This document shows, piece by piece, positions 16,167 through 24,752 of a DNA stretch of 64,000 nucleotides. The stretch spans positions 1,517,001 to 1,581,000 of the forward strand of contig NC_007776.1 in assembly GCF_000013225.1 (NCBI RefSeq), given 5' to 3'. The position numbers were made by a program, and so were the translations under genes. The stretch is from Synechococcus sp. JA-2-3B'a(2-13) (lineage in GTDB: Bacteria; Cyanobacteriota; Cyanobacteriia; Thermostichales; Thermostichaceae). The notes under the pieces are model-generated. The model had not been told where the DNA came from. It saw only the letters and a program-made list of their open reading frames with translations, and did no database searches. Position 1 is the first letter of the stretch, and the number at the start of each line of letters is the position of its first letter.

Positions 16167-16661
16167 CTACCAGTTCCAGCTACCCGGCTCTCCTTTGAAA
16201 GGGCCTACGACCTTTGAGGTGATCCAACCGCCGTAGAAATCTCCGGGTTGAGGCCGGACTCGTTCTCCACCTACCCGGCACTCCTGCACACGGCCTGGAT
16301 AAAAGGCAAGGTAGTCGCGGATGGGCAAAAACGCCGGGCTGGGATCCGGATAGCTCCAGGCGGCATCTACGGCTGTTTGGGATCCGACCTGAACTGTCCA
16401 GTAGCAGGCAGCCCCTTTGAACTCACAGAAAGAGGTGCGAGAGCTGGGGCGGAGATACTGCAGTCGAACGTCGGTGGGGGGAATGTAGTAGGTGGGCGGG
16501 TGGCTGGTTTCCAGGACGCGGTAGCAACGGCGGCTTTGGGCAATGAGCTCGCCATTGAAGAGAACTTCCACCAGTTCTGTGGTGGGCTCCAGACGAGGTG
16601 GGCGCGGATAGTCCCAGACAGATTCTTGTCCTGGATGGGGAGAAATCGGTTGGGGAGACAT
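16167..16661 (-). CDS. DUF427-family protein
   Basis: 164 residues with the DUF427 signatures ESVWDYPRPPRLE near the N-terminus, VEVLFNGELIAQSRR, then AWSYPDPSPAFLPIRDYLAFYPGRV. The fold is a small beta-barrel of unknown function, sometimes linked to nucleotide or ligand binding. It lies 19 bases downstream of a CRP-family regulator on the same strand, so the two are likely co-transcribed. Start ATG at 16661; no signal peptide, so cytosolic. Confidence 0.85.
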   Translation of the reverse strand: MSPQPISPHPGQESVWDYPRPPRLEPTTELVEVLFNGELIAQSRRCYRVLETSHPPTYYIPPTDVRLQYLRPSSRTSFCEFKGAACYWTVQVGSQTAVDAAWSYPDPSPAFLPIRDYLAFYPGRVQECRVGGERVRPQPGDFYGGWITSKVVGPFKGEPGSWNW

Positions 16662-16680
16662 GGGTCAATATCTTCAATAT

Positions 16681-17388
16681 CTAAAGCAGACGGGTGGCCT
16701 CCAGCAGTTTGGCGTACTGGATCAGCAGCAAAGACTGTTGCTCCGGCAGCGGCTGAATAACCCCCTGCTGCTGCAGACGGCTCAGTACCGCCAGGGCTGT
16801 CTCCCGGCTAACTTGGCTGATATCGGCCAAATCCTGGGGGGGAGGGTAGACAATGCGCATCCCCTGGGGGGTCTTCTCGCCAAAAGCTTCCGCCAGTTGC
16901 ACCAGCGTATGCACCACTCGCAGCGGGGGGCTCTGCTGGTCAAGATCCGCCTGCAAGTTGGCCAGGCGCAGGCGACGGGAGAGGCTGCAGGCCAGCTGGT
17001 AACACAGTTGCGGCTCCTGCAGCATCAGTGCTTTGAAGGTTGCCGCCGGGATCCCGGCCACCCGCAGCGGGGTTAGGGCCAGCACATCTCGCGAGCGGGG
17101 AGCTTCGTCCAGTACCGCCATTTCCCCCACCCAAGCGCCCGGCCCCAGCAAGGCAAGGGTTTTGGTGCTGTCTTGCGCCCGCAAAGCCCGCCGCACCTTA
17201 GCCCAGCCGGCGAGGATCAGATAAACTACGCTGCCCCAGGCATCTTGCATGAAGAGGGCCTGTCCCGCCGGGATATCCCGCAGCTTGACCTGGGATCCCA
17301 ACCATTGCAAGGACGTCGCCGAAAGTTCGGCCAACATTGGCACCGCCTTGAGCTCGGAGAGAAGGGCAACAGGAGCATCGGAAGCCAT
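16681..17388 (-). CDS. CRP/FNR-family transcription regulator
   Basis: 235 residues: an N-terminal cyclic-nucleotide-type beta-roll (about 15-130; AGQALFMQDAWGSVVYLI, GPGAWVGEMAVLDEAPRSRDV), a long dimer helix, then a winged helix with the recognition helix in QDLADISQVSRETALAVLSRL. The GEMAVLDEAPRSRD turn is close to the phosphate-binding cassette consensus (GE...R.A/S), so a cyclic nucleotide ligand is possible. No Fe-S cysteines like FNR. It precedes the DUF427 gene in a probable two-gene operon; its regulon is not visible here. Confidence 0.87.
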   Translation of the reverse strand: MASDAPVALLSELKAVPMLAELSATSLQWLGSQVKLRDIPAGQALFMQDAWGSVVYLILAGWAKVRRALRAQDSTKTLALLGPGAWVGEMAVLDEAPRSRDVLALTPLRVAGIPAATFKALMLQEPQLCYQLACSLSRRLRLANLQADLDQQSPPLRVVHTLVQLAEAFGEKTPQGMRIVYPPPQDLADISQVSRETALAVLSRLQQQGVIQPLPEQQSLLLIQYAKLLEATRLL

Positions 17389-17642
17389 GGCGGGTCGGAC
17401 GTTTCACCATACCGCAAGCCCACTGTAGCCCAGTTACCAACTCAAGAGCTATCCTGCAATCCACCACCCCGCCATGTGCGCCAAGATCCAATGAGGAGGC
17501 GGTCTTGCCGGTACGGCCCTCAGAGCCTCTGGAGCTACCCTCGGTTTGAGGGTGGGGGGAACCCAAACTCTGCCATTTCGTCTGGGCAACAGAGGTTCTG
17601 TCTGGGAGGGGATCCCTCCGCTGTTGTTGTTAGAACTTATGG

Positions 17643-18311
17643 ATGCCTATGGATGCTGCCCTCAGCGACATCAGTGGCCAGCGCTGGTCGGTCTTGGTGA
17701 AGAACGTGCCTGTGCGGCCCGAAAAGCTCGCTGATGTGGATCTGGTGCTGATCTGTCAGCAGGGATCCCAGCCCCATCGGGAGGCTTTTGCCGAGCTGAT
17801 GCGTCGCCATCAGGCCCATGTGGACAAGGTGCTCTACCATCTTGCTCCCGACTGGCACGACCGGCATGATTTGGCCCAGGAAGTTTGGATCCGGGCCTAC
17901 CGCCACCTGAAACGCCTACAGGAGCCGGCAAAATTTCGCAGCTGGCTGGGGCGGATCGCCACCAACCTGTTTTACGACGAGCTGCGCAAGCGCAAACGAC
18001 AGCAGCAGCCCCTTTCTCTGGATGCGCCGATTCAGATGCGGGATAGCGAGATGGAATGGGAGCTGCCCAGCGAGAGCCCCAGTCCCCATGAGCACCTCGC
18101 CACCTGCGAGTTCTACGAGCGATTGCACCAAGCCGTCCGCGACTTGCCGCAGGCCTTTCGCCAGACAATCCTGCTGCGGGAAATTCAGGGGATGGCTTAT
18201 GAGGAAATTGCCGAGATCACAGGGGTGTCTTTGGGCACTGTTAAGTCTCGCATTGCGCGCGCCCGCGCCCGCCTACAATCCACCCTAAAACCCTACCTTA
18301 ATGGTGAATGA
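17643..18311 (+). CDS. ECF-type RNA polymerase sigma factor (SigG-like)
   Basis: 222 residues. Region 2 reads AFAELMRRHQAHVDKVLYHL ... DLAQEVWIRAYRHLKRL, and region 4 reads LPQAFRQTILLREIQGMAYE then EIAEITGVSLGTVKSRIARARARL. No region 3 or 1, so it is a group 4 (extracytoplasmic function) factor. ATGs at 17643 and 17649 are both possible. The stop overlaps the next gene's start by four bases (ATGA), a sign of translational coupling to the anti-sigma. Together with the Spy-like gene downstream it forms an envelope-stress operon. The likely signal is a periplasmic one passed through the membrane anti-sigma. Confidence 0.92.
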   Translation: MPMDAALSDISGQRWSVLVKNVPVRPEKLADVDLVLICQQGSQPHREAFAELMRRHQAHVDKVLYHLAPDWHDRHDLAQEVWIRAYRHLKRLQEPAKFRSWLGRIATNLFYDELRKRKRQQQPLSLDAPIQMRDSEMEWELPSESPSPHEHLATCEFYERLHQAVRDLPQAFRQTILLREIQGMAYEEIAEITGVSLGTVKSRIARARARLQSTLKPYLNGE

Positions 18312-18922
18312 CCATGGTTCGCGGCAACCCCAACCCCGACCCCAGGGATCCCCAGCAAGAGCTGCCGGTGGTGGATGAGCGTTTTGAACAGTTGAGCGCC
18401 TACTTGGATGGGGAATTGTCGTCTCAAGAGGCGCGGCAGGTGGAAGATTGGCTGGCCAGCGATCCTCAGGCGCGGCAACTGTACAGCCAACTGGCAGCTC
18501 TGCAGGCCGGTTTGGCCAATCTCAAGGCCCCAACCTTGAACTCCACCCAGACGGAGCTGTTGATTAGCCGTGTGTTCGCTGAGCTGGATCGGAGGCCGGT
18601 GCTCGACCTGGGCTGGCGGCAACGTAAGGGCACCCCTTGGGGACGGGTGGCAGCGGCTGTAGTGGCCTTGGCAGGGGCGGGCTGGGTGGGATGGCGTTGG
18701 TCTCATCCCCAGCCTTTGGTATCGCTGGAAGATCCGCCGGTGCGCGTGGCCATCGTGCCTGCCTCTGCTCGTGTTGCCCAACGCTATCTTTTCGAGGCGG
18801 GGCAAAAACAAGATGCCTACTCGATTTTGTTTGAGGCAATGCCCGACCGTGGATCTCGCTCCGCCAACGGGACCGGAGCCGTTCGCATCAACGGGACGGA
18901 GTCCTTGGTGGGCTGGGAATGA
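18308..18922 (+). CDS. Membrane-anchored anti-sigma factor
   Basis: 204 residues. The N-terminal ~75 residues (FEQLSAYLDGELSSQEARQV, SDPQARQLY) match the RseA/anti-sigma N-terminal helical domain that holds an ECF sigma factor; one membrane helix lies at about 115-135 (VAAAVVALAGAGWVGW); the rest is periplasmic. No zinc HxxxCxxC motif. Start either ATG 18308 (overlapping the sigma stop) or ATG 18314. The extreme C-terminus is made by a short dispersed repeat (18880-18904) that gives VRINGTES, which probably replaced or extended the original tail. Confidence 0.85.
   Translation: MTMVRGNPNPDPRDPQQELPVVDERFEQLSAYLDGELSSQEARQVEDWLASDPQARQLYSQLAALQAGLANLKAPTLNSTQTELLISRVFAELDRRPVLDLGWRQRKGTPWGRVAAAVVALAGAGWVGWRWSHPQPLVSLEDPPVRVAIVPASARVAQRYLFEAGQKQDAYSILFEAMPDRGSRSANGTGAVRINGTESLVGWE
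18880..18904 (+). repeat. Short dispersed repeat, type B, at the 3' end of the anti-sigma gene
   Basis: CGTTCGCATCAACGGGACGG then AGTCC. Second stem GGAC-GGA-GTCC intact, first stem lost one pair. Confidence 0.7.
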
Positions 18923-18957
18923 CCTGAGCAGGCTTGAGAAAGACTGAGGAGCGCAGG

Positions 18958-19587
18958 GTGGAAAAAGCAGTTCGCTGGGCTTGTGGGCTAGGAGTCTGCC
19001 TTTGGCTATGCAGTCTGGGATCCCTGTCGGCCCAGGCAGATCCCAGCAGTAGCCATCTGGCAGCGCCGTTCGCGCCGGCGGGACGGAGTCCGAAGCAGTT
19101 GCACTCCTCTCCCAGTGGACAGGAGCCTGCCCCCCAGCCCACAAACCTGCCTTCACCCGGATCCCGTCTCACCCCTGCCCCCGATCAAAACCAATGGGCC
19201 CCTCCCAAGACGGAGCTATCGCCCTTTCCGGACTTCCCCCTTCTCAAGGAGTTGGATCCGCCCCCGCCAAGCTTGGCCGACCTGGGCATCCATTGGGATC
19301 GCTTGGCCCTGCTGCCGGATCCCGAGCTGGCAGAGGAAATGGATGTGGAGTTCAGCCGCCGTCTAGCCCGCCTAAACCGGCAAATTGCCAACCAACAAGA
19401 GCGCCTCTACCGCCTTTTGCAAACCTGGGACTCCGACGAGGCCGATATCCGCCAAATTCAGGCCCAACTGAGCCAGTTGCGGACAGAACGGGATCGCCTA
19501 GCTCTGGAACACCTGTTGATGCTGCGGCAGCTGCAAGAGAACTTCGCCCTACCTCTACCCGACCGCTCGGCTGCCAGCTCTCCCTGA
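18958..19587 (+). CDS. Exported Spy/CpxP-like helical protein
   Basis: About 210 residues from the GTG at 18958, chosen because GAGGA lies 7 bases upstream and it puts a clean signal peptide first (AVRWACGLGVCLWLCSLGSL, cut near AQA). After a Pro/Ser-rich stretch comes a long amphipathic helical pair (about 110-195; FSRRLARLNRQIANQQERLY, DIRQIQAQLSQLRTERDRL) of the type in Spy, CpxP and CnrX-like periplasmic stress proteins. Its place directly after an ECF sigma and its anti-sigma supports a role as periplasmic sensor or chaperone in that circuit. A short dispersed repeat (19067-19091) contributes FAPAGRSP to the linker. Confidence 0.7.
   Translation: MEKAVRWACGLGVCLWLCSLGSLSAQADPSSSHLAAPFAPAGRSPKQLHSSPSGQEPAPQPTNLPSPGSRLTPAPDQNQWAPPKTELSPFPDFPLLKELDPPPPSLADLGIHWDRLALLPDPELAEEMDVEFSRRLARLNRQIANQQERLYRLLQTWDSDEADIRQIQAQLSQLRTERDRLALEHLLMLRQLQENFALPLPDRSAASSP
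19067..19091 (+). repeat. Short dispersed repeat, type B, inside the Spy-like gene
   Basis: CGTTCGCGCCGGCGGGACGG then AGTCC; stems CGC-GCCG-GCG and GGAC-GGA-GTCC both intact. Confidence 0.8.
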
Positions 19588-19652
19588 GGAGTCCTTGGGT
19601 TCGGGTTATGATCTGAGGGAGGGGCAGACGCAACCCCCAACGGAGCTGAGGG

Positions 19653-19967
19653 ATGGCCAAAGTGCCCAGTAACCCAGACATTGAGCAATTAGCTGCTGCC
19701 ATTGGTAAAGAAGTTTACATCGATGTGGCCCGCTGGCATCTTTACCTGCGCGATGCCCACCTGCATACTCTTTTGGCGGAGCGACTGGCACCCCAGGTGA
19801 TGGCAGGCAAGGTGGATGAGGACGCCGTCACAGAGATCTTGCAAGGGATCCCGGTGAAAGTGGGGGGTGGGCGCAAAGAATTGCCCCTGGCCGATCTCCT
19901 GCCGATGCAAAGCCTGCTTAACCTGCTGGACGTGCTGGAGGAGTTCAGCCGCAAATGGGCCCAATAG
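19653..19967 (+). CDS. DUF3181-family cyanobacterial protein
   Basis: 104 residues, soluble and mostly helical. It matches the small cyanobacterial DUF3181 family by its IEQLAAAIGKEVYIDVARWH opening, LRDAHLHTLLAERLAP, and the LPLADLLPMQSLLNLLDVLE ending. Function is unknown; the family is confined to cyanobacteria and plastid relatives as far as I know. ATG start with GAGGG seven bases upstream. It lies in the same direction as the SLH lipoprotein gene that follows. Confidence 0.8.
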   Translation: MAKVPSNPDIEQLAAAIGKEVYIDVARWHLYLRDAHLHTLLAERLAPQVMAGKVDEDAVTEILQGIPVKVGGGRKELPLADLLPMQSLLNLLDVLEEFSRKWAQ

Positions 19968-20012
19968 AGACCAATAGAGAAAGGTAGAGCGGTGCATCAT
20001 CAGTCTAAACCT

Positions 20013-21086
20013 ATGCGGCCTGGCCCCTGGCTCAAGCTCGGCAGCCTTATTCCGCTGCTCTGGCTGTTGTCGGCCTGTCAGGGAACCGAGTGGGGAGAAC
20101 GGCTGGAGCGCGCTGTACGCCCAGTAGGTCTGCCCACAGCCCAACCTGAGCTGCCGGCATCTCCCTCGCCTCAACCTTTGCCGGGATCCATCCCACCCTC
20201 TATCTCGATCCCCACTGCTCCCACCCCTTCCTCACCCCTGCCCAGCCCGGACAGCAGCCGCTTTACAGACTTGGAGCCCGGATCTCTGGTGGCCCGTTCG
20301 GTGGGATACCTAGATCGGTTGGGAGTTTTTGCCGATATCTCCAGCAGCGAATTTCAGCCGCAGCGCAGCGTTCGTCGCGGAGAATTTGCCCGTTGGCTGG
20401 TGTTGGCCAACAACGCCATCCACGCCGATGAGCCCAGCCGGCAAATCCGCCTGGGATCCCCCTCGGAACGCCCCCTCTTTTTGGATGTGCCGGAAGAGGA
20501 TCCCAACTTTCGCTACATTCAAGCCCTGGGAGCTGCCGGCATAATTGCCGGAGATGCCAATCGAGAGTTTCGCCCCAACAGCCTGCTGTCGCGGGCAGAG
20601 TTGATCCGCATGAAGGTGCCTCTGGACTTACCTCCCGGCCAGATCAAGGGATCCCGAGCGGAGCTGGAGGAGCGCTGGGGGTTCACCGATGCGGCGCAAA
20701 TTCCTCCTGAAGCCATTCCTGCTCTAGTAGCCGATCGCAGCCTAGAGAATGCCTCCACCGTGCTGCGCACCTTTGGCCCCATCCGCACCTTCAACCCCTT
20801 CGAGCCGGTCAGCCGCGGGGAAGCTGCCATTGCCTTATCGGCTTTTGGGGAACGAACGGCCCAAGACGCCCTACCCCAGCCGCCAGCCCTGCCAGACCCA
20901 ATCCCTGAGCCTCAGCCTTCTCCCCCTGCCGCAGAACCGCAACAAACGGCCTCTCCTGAGCCGGATCCCAACCCTGCCTCTCCCTCGAATGCCGTTGATG
21001 AGCCCTCTGCGCCGGCCCGCCCCCGTTCCTCGGAAGTTGCCCCAGGGGAGGGCAGGATCGTTACCCCACGCCAAACCCAACCCTGA
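20013..21086 (+). CDS. SLH-domain lipoprotein
   Basis: 357 residues from the ATG at 20013; a GTG at 19992 would add seven residues. The signal ends in a lipobox LLSAC, so the mature protein is lipid-anchored. A Pro/Ser-rich spacer is followed by an S-layer-homology-type region (about 95-280; YLDRLGVFADISSSEFQPQR, YIQALGAAGIIAGDANREFR, SRAELIRMKVPLDL, RTFNPFEPVSRGEAAIALSA), then a Pro-rich tail. SLH units bind peptidoglycan-linked polymers, so it probably ties membrane to wall. A second SLH protein is at 53638-55323. Confidence 0.85.
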   Translation: MRPGPWLKLGSLIPLLWLLSACQGTEWGERLERAVRPVGLPTAQPELPASPSPQPLPGSIPPSISIPTAPTPSSPLPSPDSSRFTDLEPGSLVARSVGYLDRLGVFADISSSEFQPQRSVRRGEFARWLVLANNAIHADEPSRQIRLGSPSERPLFLDVPEEDPNFRYIQALGAAGIIAGDANREFRPNSLLSRAELIRMKVPLDLPPGQIKGSRAELEERWGFTDAAQIPPEAIPALVADRSLENASTVLRTFGPIRTFNPFEPVSRGEAAIALSAFGERTAQDALPQPPALPDPIPEPQPSPPAAEPQQTASPEPDPNPASPSNAVDEPSAPARPRSSEVAPGEGRIVTPRQTQP

Positions 21087-21389
21087 GGTGAGAGGGATCC
21101 CATTGGCGTATGCTGTTGGGCTCTGTCAGCAGATAGAACGCCTCAGAACCCCAGCAGGGATCCCTGCTACGGCTCTTACAAGGAGCAAAAGGAGCCATAA
21201 CAATAAAAACTATCCCTAACTCCCTTCAGGAGAGGGGCTGTACAGCGCAGAGGACTTCCGCCCCCATTCCCCAGGCGGCTCTAGCTCTTGCCAGTCCCCT
21301 GAGCGCCCCTCTGCTGGGGAAAACCCTTGCCGCCCATAGCCTATAGAATGGGGGAAGCCAGCCTTGGAAAACCTGCAGGGATCCCAACT
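21087..21389. other. Gap upstream of ycf4
   Basis: About 300 bases without a gene. It contains a 16-bp perfect palindrome AGCAGGGATCCCTGCT (21153-21168), an extended form of the genome-wide GGGATCCC octamer. No clear promoter or RNA was seen. Confidence 0.4.
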
Positions 21390-21959
21390 GTGTCCGCCAT
21401 TGTTCCTGAAATCCGTTCTGCGGATCTGCTGCGCTACACCGTGATTGGGTCGCGGCGGCCCAGCGTGTACTTTTGGGCGGTGGCGCTGACGGGGGGAGGG
21501 CTGGGCTTTACCTTGGCCGGCCTTTCCAGCTATCTCCACCGCAATTTGCTCCCCTTTTCCGATCCCGCCAGCCTGGTGTTTATTCCCCAGGGCATTGCCA
21601 TGCTCTTTTACGGGGTGCTCGGATCCCTGGCGGGGCTATACCAGTGGCTGAGTTTGTATTGGAACTTGGGAGGCGGCTACAACGAGTTCGACCGGCGCAC
21701 GCAAAAGATAACGCTGGTGCGCCAGGGCTTTCCGGGCAAAAACCGTGAAGTCCGCCTGGAGTATGACTTTGCCGATGTGCAAAGCTTACGGGTGGAGCTG
21801 AGAGAGGGGCTTAACCCCCGCCGAGCCATCTACTTGCGGGTGAAAGGACGTGGCGACATCCCCCTCACCGGAGTGGGCCAGCCTCCCCCCCTGACGGAGA
21901 TCGAAAACCAGGCAGCCGAGATCGCCCGCTTTCTCAACGTCAGCCTAGAGGGCATTTGA
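21390..21959 (+). CDS. ycf4: Photosystem I assembly protein Ycf4
   Basis: 189 residues from the GTG at 21390 (SAIVPEIRSADLLRYTVIGS), which gives the usual Ycf4 length; ATGs at 21327 and 21348 would add an unconserved leader. VIGSRRPSVYFWA opens the first of two membrane helices, the second follows as IPQGIAMLFYGVLGSLAGLY, and QWLSLYWNLGGGYNEFDR is the family signature. The C-terminal half is a stromal-side (cytosolic) beta domain. It helps assemble photosystem I on the thylakoid membrane. It is not adjacent to the psa genes in this window. Confidence 0.93.
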   Translation: MSAIVPEIRSADLLRYTVIGSRRPSVYFWAVALTGGGLGFTLAGLSSYLHRNLLPFSDPASLVFIPQGIAMLFYGVLGSLAGLYQWLSLYWNLGGGYNEFDRRTQKITLVRQGFPGKNREVRLEYDFADVQSLRVELREGLNPRRAIYLRVKGRGDIPLTGVGQPPPLTEIENQAAEIARFLNVSLEGI

Positions 21960-22170
21960 TTCCCTGCGGTGCCATTGCTTTGACCCCGCCCTGCTGGTCG
22001 CTTGAGCGAGACGGAATCCCATCCTTGGGCAACAGTGAAACCATTGAGGGGGATCCAGAACTGTGGAGTCGAATAGAGAGTTGTCGAGATTGTTTTCAAT
22101 GTAGCGGGATCTCTTCGAGGAATGATCTACCCTTGATGCCAGCGCAGTTGTTGCCTGGGAGAAGCCTGTG

Positions 22171-23403
22171 ATGGCCAACCTGAACCCCTTCATTCCCCTA
22201 CAGGCCAAGAAGCTGGGGTCTATTCTGTTTCGCCTCTGGCTAACTCTTCTGCTCTTATTGGGCTTGGCCTTGCTCACGTTGCTGCTGACCCCCCATTCCG
22301 CTCATGCTGCCCGTGGGCCCCTGTATCGCTTGGGTCGTCCAGAAGGGGCGGTCTCGATTGTGGCTTGGGCAGGCTATATCGAACGGGGGGAAACGGATCC
22401 CGCCTATGACTGGGTGACCGGCTTTGAGAAAGAAACCGGCTGCCAAGTCAGCGTTAAGGTGGCGGCAACCTCCGATGAGATGGTAGCCCTGATGAATGAG
22501 GGCGGCTTTGATCTGGTGACGGCCTCCGGCGATGCCACCCTACGCCTGATCAAAGGGGAACGGGTACAGCAGATTAACCCCCGCCTGATCCCCAGTTGGG
22601 AGACCATCGACCCGCGCCTGCGGGATGCTCCCTGGCATACCGTGGATGGCAAGCATTACGGCGTGCCCTATCAATGGGGATCCAACGTGTTGATGTACAA
22701 CACAAAGGTTTTCCCGGAACCCCCCACCAGTTGGGATGTGGTGTTTGAAGAAAAAATCCTGCCAGACGGCAAATCCAACAAGGGCCGCATCCAAGCCTAC
22801 GATGGCTCCATCTACATTGCCGATGCCGCCCTCTACCTGAAGGCCCACCGCCCAGAATTGGGCATCACGGATCCCTACGAGCTGACCCGCGAACAGTTCA
22901 ATGCTGCTCTAGCTCTATTGCGACAGCAGCGGCAACTGGTTGGACGCTACTGGCACGATGCGGCGGTGCAGGTGGATGACTTTGTCAACGAAGGGGTAGT
23001 GGCCTCCAGCTCTTGGCCCTTCCAGGTCAATCTGTTGCGATCCGAAGGTCAACCTGTCGCCAGTGTGATACCGGAAGAGGGAGCCACCGGCTGGGCAGAT
23101 ACAACCATGCTCAGCGCCACTGTCAAACACCCCAACTGTGCCTACCTGTGGATGGAACATTCTCTGAACCCGGAGGTGCAGGGGGATCTGGCGGCTTGGT
23201 TTGGCTCGGTGCCGGTGGTGCCCGCCGCTTGTCAGGCCAGCGAGCTGCTGGGGCCAGAGGGATGCAAGACCAATGGCATCGACAATTTTGAGCGCATCTT
23301 CTTCTGGAAAACTCCTGTGGCCGATTGTGGCGATGGACGTATGGATTGCGTGCCCTACTACGAATGGGTGACCAACTACATCGCTGTGATTGGCGGGCGC
23401 TAA
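22171..23403 (+). CDS. PotD-like periplasmic binding protein (spermidine/putrescine type)
   Basis: 410 residues from ATG 22171 (GTG 22168 is adjacent). A hydrophobic signal segment (LWLTLLLLLGLALLTLLL) ends near AHAA. The mature part has the family-1/PotD pattern: VSIVAWAGYIERG, FEKETGCQVSVKV, MNEGGFDLVTASGD, GVPYQWGSNVLMYNTK, then WADTTMLSATVKHPNCAYLW. It should bind a small cationic or organic solute for an ABC importer, but the permease and ATPase genes are not beside it. A Pho box starts 10 bases after its stop, belonging to the next gene. Confidence 0.85.
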   Translation: MANLNPFIPLQAKKLGSILFRLWLTLLLLLGLALLTLLLTPHSAHAARGPLYRLGRPEGAVSIVAWAGYIERGETDPAYDWVTGFEKETGCQVSVKVAATSDEMVALMNEGGFDLVTASGDATLRLIKGERVQQINPRLIPSWETIDPRLRDAPWHTVDGKHYGVPYQWGSNVLMYNTKVFPEPPTSWDVVFEEKILPDGKSNKGRIQAYDGSIYIADAALYLKAHRPELGITDPYELTREQFNAALALLRQQRQLVGRYWHDAAVQVDDFVNEGVVASSSWPFQVNLLRSEGQPVASVIPEEGATGWADTTMLSATVKHPNCAYLWMEHSLNPEVQGDLAAWFGSVPVVPAACQASELLGPEGCKTNGIDNFERIFFWKTPVADCGDGRMDCVPYYEWVTNYIAVIGGR

Positions 23404-23412
23404 TGGAGCAAT

Positions 23413-23459
23413 CTTAACGAGATCCTAGACTCTTCTTAAAAATTTATTAACTGTAATAT
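23413..23459 (+). promoter_or_regulatory. Pho box upstream of the first phnD-like gene
   Basis: Four 8-base units at 11-base spacing: CTTAACGA (23413), CCTAGACT (23424), CTTAAAAA (23435), ATTAACTG (23446). These follow the cyanobacterial PhoB (SphR) box pattern of CTTAACCT-like repeats separated by 3 bases; the second unit is poor. A TAATAT sits just after at 23454. Confidence 0.6.
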
Positions 23460-23482
23460 GACATAAACACAAAAAATGAATG

Positions 23483-23519
23483 AACCATCTCAATGAATTT
23501 GAGATGGTTTTTGCTTTTC
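23483..23519 (+). terminator. Hairpin with T-run between the binding-protein genes
   Basis: An 11-bp perfect stem AACCATCTCAA / TTGAGATGGTT with a 5-base loop, followed by TTTGCTTTT. It could end transcripts of the PotD-like gene, but it lies downstream of the Pho box, so it would also be in the leader of the phnD-like transcript. Confidence 0.6.
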
Positions 23520-23612
23520 AGGCAAGACTTCTAGGGCCTAGAGGAGGAATTTTTACCTCTTCTGGGTTCGTCAGATGCTCTTGTTGATTGCCATAGTTGG
23601 GAGCTTTTATTC

Positions 23613-24620
23613 ATGATGACACTATCTTCTTTTGGAACTCGGATCCCGTTGGGAAAGCTGGTGATGGGAGCTGGATTGGCGGGAGCTGTCACCTTGGGGT
23701 TGGGCAGCAGCCTTTCTCAGGCTCGTCTAGACTGTCCCCGCCCTCCTCAAATGGATGCCCGCTACTGTGATCGGGTGGGGGATCTGGTTGCCGATTTGCC
23801 GGAGGATCCCTCGGAGTGGGTAGATCCGGAAGTGCTGTTGGTGTCTTATACCTCCTCAGAAGAGCCAGCTGTCTATGCCAATACCTGGGCTGAATTCACC
23901 GCTCACTTAGAGGAAGTCACCGGTAGACGGGTGCAATTTGTCCCTGCCGATTCTCAGGCTGCTCAGTACGAGGCAATGCGCGCTGGACGTCTACACATTA
24001 TGGGTACCTGCACAGGCTGTACTCCTGTAGCCGTGAATGTTGCCGGCTTTGTGCCCTTTGCCATTTTCCAACAAGAAGATGGATCCATCGGCTACGAGAT
24101 GGAAGTGATCACTCATGTGAATAGCGATATTCAAGCCCTCGATGATATTGCCGGTCGTCGTGTAGCTTTTACCCATCCTTCCTCCAACTCCGGTTATATC
24201 AGTGCTCGCATTTTGATCAAACAAGAGACAGGCTTGGATGATGAGGCAGGAGACTACATCGCCGAGTTTTCTGGCAGCCACCAAAACTCCATTTTGGGTG
24301 TGTTCAACGAAGACTACGATGCCGCCCCCATTGCCAACGATGTGCTTAATCGCATGTGCCTCAACGAGCAAGTGGATTGTAGCCAGTTCCGCAGCCTCTA
24401 CAAATCGGAGACCTTCCCCAGCGGCTCTTTCGGCCATGCCCACAATCTCCACCCTGAGCTGGCAGAAAGGATCCGAGAAGCCTTCTTTACTTTTGAGTTT
24501 GAGGGCACAGCCATGCGACAAGCTTTTGACCGGGTAGCTTTTGCACCGATTACTTATCAAGAAAACTGGGAGATCATCCGTCGCATTCAGGAAGAAGAGG
24601 GCGTGGAATATACGCTTTAG
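23613..24620 (+). CDS. phnD: PhnD-like phosphonate-type ABC binding protein, copy 1
   Basis: 335 residues with a signal peptide (LVMGAGLAGAVTLGLGSSLS, cut near QA). The mature part has the PhnD-type pattern: LLVSYTSSEEPAVYANTWAE, VEFVPADSQAAQ-like segment, GRRVAFTHPSSNSGYISAR (Ser-rich ligand loop), and VFNEDYDAAPIANDVLNRM. Six cysteines are shared with copy 2, including GTCTGC where classical PhnD has a different loop, which suggests disulfides and perhaps another ligand (phosphonate, phosphite or phosphate). It is periplasmic and should work with PhnC and the two PhnE proteins downstream. A Pho box upstream points to phosphate-starvation control. Confidence 0.85.
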   Translation: MMTLSSFGTRIPLGKLVMGAGLAGAVTLGLGSSLSQARLDCPRPPQMDARYCDRVGDLVADLPEDPSEWVDPEVLLVSYTSSEEPAVYANTWAEFTAHLEEVTGRRVQFVPADSQAAQYEAMRAGRLHIMGTCTGCTPVAVNVAGFVPFAIFQQEDGSIGYEMEVITHVNSDIQALDDIAGRRVAFTHPSSNSGYISARILIKQETGLDDEAGDYIAEFSGSHQNSILGVFNEDYDAAPIANDVLNRMCLNEQVDCSQFRSLYKSETFPSGSFGHAHNLHPELAERIREAFFTFEFEGTAMRQAFDRVAFAPITYQENWEIIRRIQEEEGVEYTL

Positions 24621-24628
24621 GCAGTCCT

Positions 24629-24658
24629 CAGGGATCCCCTGCCCAGAGAGGATCCCTG
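24629..24658 (+). terminator. Hairpin after the first phnD-like gene
   Basis: CAGGGATCC / GGATCCCTG, a 9-bp stem with a 12-base loop, nine bases after the stop codon. The T-run after it is weak, so termination is uncertain. Confidence 0.4.
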
Positions 24659-24752
24659 ATTTACATAGTTCTGAATCTAGAGCTGAATCTAGAGAAATCG
24701 CACTGGCTGGTTCCGTCCATACCCCATCTCGACGAGTATGTGATAACCCACT

